Shown here piece by piece: positions 25,375-32,273 of a DNA stretch of 35,866 nucleotides (positions are counted from its first letter, which is position 1; each line of letters starts with the position of its first letter). Source of the DNA: Acidobacteriota bacterium (lineage in GTDB: Bacteria; Acidobacteriota; Terriglobia; Terriglobales; Acidobacteriaceae). The stretch covers positions 1 to 35,866 of the forward strand of contig JAJZGF010000019.1 of NCBI GenBank assembly GCA_021805025.1. The letters are read 5' to 3'. The notes under the pieces are model-generated. The model saw only the letters and a list, made by a program, of their open reading frames with translations. It did not search any database and was not told where the DNA came from. The position numbers and the translations under genes were made by a program.

Positions 25375-26337
25375 CTAGGCTTTGGAGCGCTTTGCAGCCG
25401 GTAAAGCAACGCCCTTGCCGCTTCCTGAGCGCCATTCCTGCCAGGCCACCAGCATCGGCGCGGCCACTGCGATGGACGAGTAAGTTCCGATCAGAATCCC
25501 CACCACCAAAGCGAACGAAAAACCATTCAACACCTGTCCGCCGAAGATGTAAAGCGAAAGGACGGTCAGGAAAGTCAAACCCGAGGTCAAAACCGTTCGG
25601 CTCAGCGTCTGATTGATGCTGCGATTGACAAGGTCAGGCAGCGGCTCCCGGCGACTGAGACGCAGGTTCTCGCGGATGCGGTCGAAGACGACGATGGTAT
25701 CGTTCATCGAATAACCTACCAGGGTCAGGATCGCCGCAATCACCGTGAGGCTGATCTCCTTGTCGAGAAGCGCGAAGATGCCAACCGTAATCAGGGTGTC
25801 GTGGAAGACCGCCACCACGGCCGCCACGCCGTAGATGAGCTGGAAGCGAAACCATAGATAGATCAGCATGCCCAGCAGCGAATAAAGCGTGGCCAGGCCC
25901 GCCTGCCGCTCCAGCTGATGGCCCACGGTCGGGCCCACAACCTGTACGTTCCGCACCGTGAATGGGTTGTTGTAGTGGGTCCGCAGGGCGTTCTCAATCT
26001 GCGTTCGGCCGGCGTCCAGCGCCGCCTCGTTGGTCTGCTCAGGCAGGCTGATGAGCATTTCGTTCGTGCCGCCCCCGCCGTAGGTCTGAATCTTGGCATC
26101 CCTGACGCCTGCAGCCTCGGTCGCCTGGCGGATCAGGTTGGCATCGGGCGTCTGCTGAAACTGCACCTGAATCTGCGTACCGCCGCGAAAGTCCACACCC
26201 AGCGGAACCGGGCTGCCAATTTTCGCCCAGTGCACGCCCATCGAGACAATGCCCGCGATGCTAAAGATCAACGAGAAGCCCAGGAAATACCACTTCTTCC
26301 CCAGCCAATCCACATTTACGCCGTGAAACAGTTCCAC
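25375..26337 (-). CDS. secF: Protein translocase subunit SecF
   Basis: 320 residues. With SecD it forms a proton-driven inner-membrane machine that pulls Sec-translocated proteins into the periplasm. Helix 1 (about 17-36) precedes a periplasmic P1-like domain starting VDFRGGTQIQVQF. Five further helices follow from about 138, including VAVFHDTLITVGIFALL and a GYSMNDTIVVFDRIRENLR loop characteristic of SecF. The tail is basic. Start GTG 26337. Follows secD after 87 bases; likely co-transcribed. Confidence 0.97.
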   Translation of the reverse strand: MELFHGVNVDWLGKKWYFLGFSLIFSIAGIVSMGVHWAKIGSPVPLGVDFRGGTQIQVQFQQTPDANLIRQATEAAGVRDAKIQTYGGGGTNEMLISLPEQTNEAALDAGRTQIENALRTHYNNPFTVRNVQVVGPTVGHQLERQAGLATLYSLLGMLIYLWFRFQLIYGVAAVVAVFHDTLITVGIFALLDKEISLTVIAAILTLVGYSMNDTIVVFDRIRENLRLSRREPLPDLVNRSINQTLSRTVLTSGLTFLTVLSLYIFGGQVLNGFSFALVVGILIGTYSSIAVAAPMLVAWQEWRSGSGKGVALPAAKRSKA

Positions 26338-26424
26338 TGGTTCTCTGCCTTCCTCAATACCGGGCCCAACGGTCCCGGCGTTTCCTGTTGCTTCCTGCCG
26401 CGCCTGCCGTGTGGCGGCGCGAGC

Positions 26425-28041
26425 CTAAATTGAAACCATCTGCCCCGGCTTCATCCGGTTCAGGTGCGCCTCGAAGATTACTCGCGAGACATAGACCGCC
26501 GTGAACAGGTTGGCCGCCAGACCGAACGTGAGCGTGACGGCAAATCCCTTGACCGGCCCGGTACCGAAGAGGAACAGAATTCCGGCCGAGACGATCGTTG
26601 TCACGTGCGTATCAAAAATTGTCGTCCAGGCATGTGCAAACCCCTGGTCAACCGCAGCAGAGGCCGCCTTGCCCGCCCGAATCTCTTCCCGGATGCGCTC
26701 GAAGATCAGCACATTGGAGTCCACGCCCATACCGATGGTCAGGATGACTCCGGCGATGCCCGGCAGTGTCAGAGTGGCGCCTGAAAAGCCCATGAAGCCC
26801 AGCAGGATCACTAGGTTCAGAAACAGCGCCAGGTCGGCGTTGATGCCCGAGCTCTTGTAATAGACCAGCATGAAGGCCATCACCACCAGCACGCCGACAA
26901 CGGCCGCCGTCACGCCTTCCTTGATCGAGTCCGCGCCAAGTGAAGCGCCAACGGTGCGGTCTTCCAGATAGTTCAGCGAAGCAGGCAAAGCGCCTGTGCG
27001 CAGCATCTTCGACAGAATCTCAACCTCGTCCGCCGAAAAGCTGCCCGTGATCTCGCCCGAGTCGCGAATGGCGCTCTTGATGTTGGCCACTTCCTTCACG
27101 CGACCGCCCAGCACCACGGCCATGCTGTGGCCCACATTGGCACTAGTGTAGTCGTAGAACTTGTCGCCGGCCTCGTTGGTCAGGGTAAAGCGCACATTGC
27201 GCAAGCCGTTCTGGTCCGTGCCGGGGTCGGCGGAGCGGAAGTCGCTGCCGGCCACAATCGACACCCGCTGCAGCACGTAGACGCTGTCTGCATCCGAACC
27301 GGTCGCGAGCGCTCCGGAGCCATGTACCAGCTCTTCATCGGGCGGAAGCGTTCCGCCCACGCTGCCCAGCGCCGCCTGCTCATCCTGGTAAGGGCCCCCC
27401 ACCACAGCATGAATCTCAAGCCGCGCAGTGGACTGGATGATCGCCTTTACGCGGTCCAGGTCGCTGATGCCCGGCAACTCAACGAGAATCTCGTCCTTGC
27501 CCAGGCCGTATTCTTGAATCACAGGCTCGCTCACGCCCAGCGTATCCACACGATCTCGAATCGTCTCGATCGCCTGCTGCACCGTCTTCTCTTCGAGGGC
27601 AGTCTCGACCAGAGGCTTCATGGTCACCGCGAAACTGCCGTCTCCGCCCCCGCCCGTAACGTCGTATTCGCCCGAGTACTTGTTGTCCAGCAGCGACCGG
27701 ACAGCGCTGGCCTGAGCCGGATTTGTCCCCTCGATGCGGATCACCTCCGGCTTGGCCGGGTCGGGCTTGTAGATCTGCGAGAAGGTCAGGTTTGCCGCCT
27801 TCAGATCCTGCTGAATCCGCGCCACAGTGTTGTCTGTCTCCGCGCTCACCGCCTCGGAAACGACCACCTGGAGGATCAGGTGGGCGCCGCCGCGCAGGTC
27901 CAGACCGAGGTGGATGTGCCTGGTCATGCTCTCCAGCAGAGCCTTGCCGGAAAGCCCCGAAGGCACGCCAAAGATGCCGTAGACAAAAATCACCAGCACT
28001 GCCACAATTGCCGCAATTTTGCTATTGAGATTCTTCTTCAT
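26425..28041 (-). CDS. secD: Protein translocase subunit SecD
   Basis: 538 residues. Helix 1 (about 9-28) is followed by LGLDLRGGAHL (about 45-55), the SecD signature. Large periplasmic P1 domains follow (to about 370), including VDTLGVSEPVIQEYG and LVELPGISDLDRVKAII. Five C-terminal helices contain GVILTIGMGVDSNVLIFERIREE, with the conserved Asp implicated in proton coupling, and end near 530. Start ATG 28041 with GGAGA just upstream. Follows yajC after 153 bases and precedes secF. Confidence 0.97.
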   Translation of the reverse strand: MKKNLNSKIAAIVAVLVIFVYGIFGVPSGLSGKALLESMTRHIHLGLDLRGGAHLILQVVVSEAVSAETDNTVARIQQDLKAANLTFSQIYKPDPAKPEVIRIEGTNPAQASAVRSLLDNKYSGEYDVTGGGGDGSFAVTMKPLVETALEEKTVQQAIETIRDRVDTLGVSEPVIQEYGLGKDEILVELPGISDLDRVKAIIQSTARLEIHAVVGGPYQDEQAALGSVGGTLPPDEELVHGSGALATGSDADSVYVLQRVSIVAGSDFRSADPGTDQNGLRNVRFTLTNEAGDKFYDYTSANVGHSMAVVLGGRVKEVANIKSAIRDSGEITGSFSADEVEILSKMLRTGALPASLNYLEDRTVGASLGADSIKEGVTAAVVGVLVVMAFMLVYYKSSGINADLALFLNLVILLGFMGFSGATLTLPGIAGVILTIGMGVDSNVLIFERIREEIRAGKAASAAVDQGFAHAWTTIFDTHVTTIVSAGILFLFGTGPVKGFAVTLTFGLAANLFTAVYVSRVIFEAHLNRMKPGQMVSI

Positions 28042-28194
28042 TTCTCCGCTTCTCTAGCGCAAAACGCCATCGAACTCTCTGCATTGCCCCAATCCATTGC
28101 CTGCCGTGCCATCCCAGTCATTTCCGTGGCAAACATGAAGGAGCGGGACAGTCCATCGTATTTCCGCACAGGCCCGTCGGGCCAGACGAAAAAA

Positions 28195-28524
28195 TCAGGG
28201 CTTGCCCGTGTCCTCAGTCGTCACCGACGCAATGGAATTTTTTGCCACTTCCAGTTTCAGGTTGTCAGGCGCCACGCGGATGATGATCACATCGTCCTTG
28301 ATGGAGAGAATAATGCCGCGAATGCCGCCCGCGGTCGTCACCCGATCACCGGCCTTGATGCTGGCCAGCATCTCCTGCCACTGCTTCTGCCGCTTCTGCT
28401 GCGGCCGGATCATCACCAGGTAAAGGACCGGAATCAGGAGCAGCGGCAATAGCATGGTGATGCTACTGGCGCCGGCTCCGGCAGGCGCTGCTGCTAACAA
28501 TGCAATGCTTGTTGCCACACTCAT
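28195..28524 (-). CDS. yajC: Preprotein translocase accessory subunit YajC
   Basis: 109 residues. One helix (about 22-42, SITMLLPLLLIPVLYLVMIRP) is followed by QQKRQKQWQEMLASIKAGDRVTTAGGIRGII and a small beta domain. These are the YajC family hallmarks. It associates with SecDF and YidC at the translocon. The ATG overlaps the stop of a 25-codon reading frame (ATGA), and its own Shine-Dalgarno (AAAGG) abuts the start, so translation may depend on coupling. Confidence 0.95.
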   Translation of the reverse strand: MSVATSIALLAAAPAGAGASSITMLLPLLLIPVLYLVMIRPQQKRQKQWQEMLASIKAGDRVTTAGGIRGIILSIKDDVIIIRVAPDNLKLEVAKNSIASVTTEDTGKP

Positions 28525-28598
28525 CCTTTGTTCGCCCTGCGGCGCATGAACTCTGCGGAGGGCGAAGGTGCAGCCGGCCTGAAGCCGTATGCCCTCAT
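28521..28598 (-). CDS. Possible 25-aa leader peptide overlapping the yajC start
   Basis: ATG 28598, preceded by GGAGA at nine bases, opens a 25-codon frame. It begins MRAYGFRPAAPSPS and ends RRRANKG. Its TGA overlaps the yajC ATG as ATGA. Its own ATG overlaps the stop of the preceding frame as TAATG. There is no hydrophobic segment, so it is not an obvious SecM/VemP-type arrest peptide. The coding call rests on start signal and overlap geometry only. Confidence 0.3.
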   Translation of the reverse strand: MRAYGFRPAAPSPSAEFMRRRANKG

Positions 28599-28750
28599 TA
28601 AATTTGTCTCCGGGAACTTTCCTGGCCTCCAGATGCTTCCGGCTCAGGCTTTGGAAGGAGGGTCCGGTTCAAGCGCGCCCTGGTAAACACTTTCAACCCT
28701 TCCGCGCTTGAGTCCGGCAGCCCTGCTGCCGTCTGCTTCCTGTTCGACAC
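28598..28750 (-). CDS. Possible 50-aa upstream reading frame in the yajC leader
   Basis: A GTG-started frame of 50 codons (begins with VSNRKQTAAG, ends SSRRQI) whose TAA overlaps the next ATG as TAATG. The frame stays open further upstream, so the start is a guess; GGGGAAGG lies close before the GTG. It is hydrophilic and no family is recognised. It may be chance. Confidence 0.2.
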   Translation of the reverse strand: MSNRKQTAAGLPDSSAEGLKVFTRARLNRTLLPKPEPEASGGQESSRRQI

Positions 28751-28837
28751 GGCCTTCCCCCGATGCCTGGCTCCCGCTTGCCGCGCGGCTTTGCCGCCGC
28801 ATGCTTCTGCCGGGTTCTCGAAAGAGTACCTATTGAG

Positions 28838-28867
28838 ATAAGAAACGCGCAGCCCTTGGCGTGTCAA
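28838..28867 (-). promoter_or_regulatory. Candidate sigma-70 promoter for yajC-secD-secF
   Basis: On the minus strand a perfect TTGACA (28867-28862), an 18-base spacer and TCTTAT (28843-28838, four of six). Transcription from here would give a leader of about 300 bases before yajC. Confidence 0.45.
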
Positions 28868-28943
28868 GGTGAGACCCGCGCCGTGAGCGGCTCGCAGGGG
28901 TTCTCCTGGCCGGCGCAAACCCTCGACGCCATTCGATCCACGC

Positions 28944-29528
28944 TTACGGCTCCCAGTAACGCAGCTCCGGCCGGGCGCAACTGAGGCAGATCCGCTCTCC
29001 GTCCACCTCCGCAAACCGGCCAAAGTTCACACCCTCGCCGCAGCGCGGGCACAGGAAGCGCTCCCCGCGCTGGCCAGGCAGCTCTGCCGGGTCTACATGC
29101 ACGCGCACCCAATCGGCACGGAAGAGCTGCTCCTCGGCCAGCTCGCGGTAGGCCTTCATCTGCTGCAGGCCCTTGCTTTCAATCTCCGGGTAGAGCTGCC
29201 GCGCCAGATCGCGCGAGTTTTCAAGCGCCACCACGCGGATTGCGCGGTCTGTGGTCAGGTCGACGAAGGTGGCAGCCATCTTGCCCCAGTCGCGAAACTT
29301 GAGCGTGCGCTTGCCCAGGCGGCAGCCGGTCACAAGCCCGATGGCGTCTGTGGCGCAGCGGTCGATTTCAACATAGGTGGCCAGCCGCTTCCGGTCGGCG
29401 CCCCGCGGATCGTCAATTCCCAGCCGCGTAAGGGCCAGCAGCGCCATCCGCACGCCAAGAATCTGCCCGGCGCAGAGATGCCCATGCGCTGCCTCGGCTT
29501 TGACCAGTAGTTCATCGAGTGATTCCAT
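28944..29528 (-). CDS. FmdE-family protein with C-terminal zinc ribbon
   Basis: 194 residues resembling FmdE (formylmethanofuran dehydrogenase-associated protein) of non-methanogens. The N-terminal domain has HGHLCAGQILGVRMALLAL and YVEIDRCATDAIGLVTGCRLGKRTLKFRDWGKMAATFVD, which carry the conserved His/Cys metal-binding residues. After a helical linker, a zinc ribbon CPRCGEG...CLSC occupies about 160-185. Members are linked to molybdopterin/formate dehydrogenase or metal handling, but the function is unproven. GGAGGG lies a few bases before the ATG. It follows the secreted hypothetical protein by 27 bases and may share the gatC-gatA transcript. Confidence 0.8.
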   Translation of the reverse strand: MESLDELLVKAEAAHGHLCAGQILGVRMALLALTRLGIDDPRGADRKRLATYVEIDRCATDAIGLVTGCRLGKRTLKFRDWGKMAATFVDLTTDRAIRVVALENSRDLARQLYPEIESKGLQQMKAYRELAEEQLFRADWVRVHVDPAELPGQRGERFLCPRCGEGVNFGRFAEVDGERICLSCARPELRYWEP

Positions 29529-29555
29529 AAGCCCTCCCGCCAGGTTGCCGCCAGG

Positions 29556-30287
29556 CTACTTCGGTTGGGCGGACTGCGCGGTCTCCGGCTCGTCGCCCTC
29601 ATCTTCCACCAGCGCCGCTGACCCTGGCACAATGTCAAAGCTCGCCGCGTCCTTGCCCGCCGGGTGAAAGGTCACCCGCAGCGGCTCCCGCTGCCACTCC
29701 ACGGGGCCGCACATTCCATTCGCATGGCTGGCAGCATCCATCGCTTCCAGCTTCTTTGCCAGGACGGGCTTGCGCACTGCCAGCTGCGCCACCACGGCGT
29801 AGAGACTTTTGCCGCTGGCCGTCACGCCGCAATAAGCGGCATAGTCGCGGAACCAGCTCACCTGGCTCACGCCGGGGTCGTAATGCGGCAGTTTCAACGC
29901 CGCAATGTGCCCCGTCGCGCGGTCTACCAGCAGCCACGGCCCGCGCTGCCAAACCCAGTGTCCCTGCTTGTCCGCGGGAAGCGCATCGTTGATCTTGAGC
30001 ACGCGCCGCACCACAAAGCTGCGGTCCGTCACGTCATGACTGTCGCCGGTGGTCCACTCCTTCACCTGCCCATCCACGATGAGCGCGCGAATCTTCAACG
30101 CAGTCTCATCCGCGGCCGCGCCCGCCGGGTCACCCGCCTTGGCGTAGGGCACGCTCTTGACGGAACCCAGATACACTGCGTGCGCCTTGTGAGATGCGCC
30201 CTGGGCCATTGGGACAACGACCAACAACGCCGCCACCGCCCATATCGCTCCGGGGGCTCGACTGAACCTGTGCAAGGAGGATTGCAT
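29556..30287 (-). CDS. Secreted protein of unknown function
   Basis: 243 residues with a signal peptide (about 1-30, AIWAVAALLVVVPMAQGA). No family is recognised. Visible features: a mixed beta-rich mature part with many Trp (HWVWQRGPWLLVDR), a pattern SWFRDYAAYCGVTASGKSLYAVVAQL, a second Cys near NGMCGPVEW, and an acidic tail (EDEGDEPETAQ). The two cysteines could form a disulfide. The ATG lies two bases after the gatA stop, so translational coupling is likely. The biological link to GatA is unclear. Confidence 0.75.
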   Translation of the reverse strand: MQSSLHRFSRAPGAIWAVAALLVVVPMAQGASHKAHAVYLGSVKSVPYAKAGDPAGAAADETALKIRALIVDGQVKEWTTGDSHDVTDRSFVVRRVLKINDALPADKQGHWVWQRGPWLLVDRATGHIAALKLPHYDPGVSQVSWFRDYAAYCGVTASGKSLYAVVAQLAVRKPVLAKKLEAMDAASHANGMCGPVEWQREPLRVTFHPAGKDAASFDIVPGSAALVEDEGDEPETAQSAQPK

Positions 30288-30289
30288 CG

Positions 30290-31756
30290 CTATCTCTGCG
30301 CCGCTTCCACCGCGCGCGCCACGCGGAACGCCGTTCCCTCATTCAAATGCGCGGCCAGCACCTGCATCCCCACCGGCAAGCCCGCATTTGTCTTCCCGCA
30401 CGGCACCGTCACGCCGCAGATGCCCGCCAGACTCGCAGTGACCGTGTAGATGTCAGCCAGGTACATGGCCAGCGGGTCGCCCGTCTTCTCGCCCAGCTTG
30501 AAGGCCGGCATGGGCGCGGTCGGCGTCACAATCGTATCGACCTCGGCGAAGGCGCGCAGGAACTCCTCGGCCAGCAGCCGCCGCACCTGCTGGGCTTTCA
30601 AGTAGTAGGCGTCATAATAGCCCGCGCTCAGCGCATACGTTCCCAGCAGAATGCGCCGTTTGACCTCCGCGCCAAAACCCTCGTCGCGCGAGTGACGGTA
30701 CATGTCGGCCAGATTTGCCGACGAGGGCGAGCGATAGCCGTAGCGCACGCCGTCAAAGCGAGCCAGGTTCGCGCTGGCCTCGGCCGTGGCCACCAGGTAG
30801 TAAGTGGGGATGGCGTACTTTGTCGTCGGCAGCGAGACCGTCTTGACCGCACAGCCTGCGGCTTTAAGCGACTCAATGCCCTTCTCGATGGCCGCTCGAA
30901 CCTCGGGGTCGAGACCCTCACCGAAATACTCCGCGGGCACGCCAATGCGCAGTCCTTCCACTGGCCTGTCGCTTTCGGCCGCGTAATCGGGGACCGGCGC
31001 CGGGGAACTGGTCGCGTCCTTGGGGTCGTAGCCCGCAATCACCCCCAGCAGCGTAGCCGCATCGCGCACGTTGGCGGCAAACGGGCCAACACGGTCCAGC
31101 GAGGAGGCAAACGCAATCAGTCCGTAGCGCGAGACGCGCCCGTAAGTGGGCAGCACGCCCACCACCCCGCAAAAACTGGCCGGCTGGCGAATCGAGCCAC
31201 CCGTGTCCGTGCCCAGGGTAGCCACCGCCATGTTGGCTGCCACCGCCGCCGCGGAGCCTCCGCTCGACCCGCCCGGCACCCGGCCGGTGTCCACCGGGTT
31301 GCGCACCGGCCCATAGGCGGAGTTTTCATTCGACGAGCCCATGGCGAACTCGTCGCAATTGATCTTGCCCAGCAGCACGGCTCCGGCAGCCTCCAGTTTT
31401 GAAACCGGCGTGGCGTCATAGGGCGGCCGGTAGCCCTCCAGAATCTTCGATCCCGCCGTTGCCGGCGCTCCCTTCATCACCAGCACATCCTTGATGCCCA
31501 CCGGCACACCAGCCAGCGAGCCAAGGGGATCGCCCTTGGCTGCCGCCGCATCCACGCGCGCTGCCTGCTCCATGGCGCGCTCTTTGGACAGGCCGAGGTA
31601 GACATTCAGCCGCGGATTCACCGCGGCAATGCGGTCGTAGTAGCTTGCGGCCAGATCCGCGGCCTTGGTGCGGCCTGCTGCGATCTCCGCATGAAGCTCC
31701 GTCAGAGTTTTCGGCGTCTCAACGTAGTTCTCGGCCGTATTCGCGTCGCTCGGCAA
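30290..31756 (-). CDS. gatA: Asp-tRNA(Asn)/Glu-tRNA(Gln) amidotransferase subunit A
   Basis: Releases ammonia from glutamine for the GatB subunit, which converts Glu-tRNA(Gln) or Asp-tRNA(Asn) to the amidated form. 488 residues with the amidase-signature catalytic triad: Lys89 (VGIKDVLV), cis-Ser164 (GGSSGGSAA) and nucleophile Ser188 (DTGGSIRQPASFCG). The spacings of 75 and 24 residues agree with the known Lys79/Ser154/Ser178 arrangement. The TTG start at 31756 has AGGAAAG nearby. gatC lies 83 bases upstream; gatB is not in the window, as in many split gatCA operons. Confidence 0.97.
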   Translation of the reverse strand: MPSDANTAENYVETPKTLTELHAEIAAGRTKAADLAASYYDRIAAVNPRLNVYLGLSKERAMEQAARVDAAAAKGDPLGSLAGVPVGIKDVLVMKGAPATAGSKILEGYRPPYDATPVSKLEAAGAVLLGKINCDEFAMGSSNENSAYGPVRNPVDTGRVPGGSSGGSAAAVAANMAVATLGTDTGGSIRQPASFCGVVGVLPTYGRVSRYGLIAFASSLDRVGPFAANVRDAATLLGVIAGYDPKDATSSPAPVPDYAAESDRPVEGLRIGVPAEYFGEGLDPEVRAAIEKGIESLKAAGCAVKTVSLPTTKYAIPTYYLVATAEASANLARFDGVRYGYRSPSSANLADMYRHSRDEGFGAEVKRRILLGTYALSAGYYDAYYLKAQQVRRLLAEEFLRAFAEVDTIVTPTAPMPAFKLGEKTGDPLAMYLADIYTVTASLAGICGVTVPCGKTNAGLPVGMQVLAAHLNEGTAFRVARAVEAAQR

Positions 31757-31839
31757 TCCAGCTTTCCTCTCTGGGGCCTGCCCGCAGCCTCGTTCCTGCC
31801 GGGGTGCGGCTTTGTCCGCCGCTGGCCATATTTCTGTCT

Positions 31840-32151
31840 CTACCGCTCAATCACCTTGGGCACCTTGAAGAAGACCTGATCGGTCTCCGGCGCCTGCGCC
31901 ATCACGGCGGCGCGGTCCAGGGAGGGCTCCTTCACATCGGGCCGCAGCAAGCTCACGCCGCCCGCGCCCTTCAGCTCGCCGATCTGGGCCAACGGCTTCA
32001 CCCCGCCGGTATGCAGCTCGCTCAGCTGGGCCACGTAGTCCAGGATGGCGTTCAGGTCATGCACCATGTGCCCGGACTCGTCCGGCGTCAGTTCCAGGTT
32101 TGCCAGCTCTGCCACGCGCTGCACATCGTCTACCGTTACTTTGGCGCTCAT
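31840..32151 (-). CDS. gatC: Asp/Glu-tRNA amidotransferase subunit C
   Basis: 103-residue small belt subunit that wraps GatA and GatB and stabilises the amidotransferase. Characteristic pattern: VDDVQRVAELANLELTPDE, then a helix HDLNAILDYVAQLSELHTGGV, then VSLLRPDVKEPSLDRAAVMAQAPETDQVFFKVPKVI, the usual GatC C-terminus. Start ATG 32151 with AAGGAAG upstream. First gene of a gatC-gatA-hypothetical-fmdE group. Confidence 0.96.
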   Translation of the reverse strand: MSAKVTVDDVQRVAELANLELTPDESGHMVHDLNAILDYVAQLSELHTGGVKPLAQIGELKGAGGVSLLRPDVKEPSLDRAAVMAQAPETDQVFFKVPKVIER

Positions 32152-32273
32152 TCCCCGGTCTTCCTTGCGAATTTCTGTTGATGGACACTCCCTGCGGAGC
32201 CCCGAAGCTCAAGTATAGCCCGGCGCTGCCTGGGTCTTTTGGCACTGCGCCGCCTCCCAACAAACCGTCGCAA

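Larger units (their letters stand above)
28525..28943. other. Intergenic region upstream of yajC
   Basis: About 420 bases between the FmdE-like stop and yajC. It contains the candidate promoter at 28838-28867 and the two overlapping small frames at 28521-28750. No RNA family or convincing longer gene was recognised. Confidence 0.5.

Noticed and set aside
27127-28452. 441-codon plus-strand frame
   Set aside because: Antisense to secD and yajC; GC-rich DNA gives long shadow frames.
30347-31402. 351-codon plus-strand frame
   Set aside because: Antisense to gatA, whose catalytic triad is intact.
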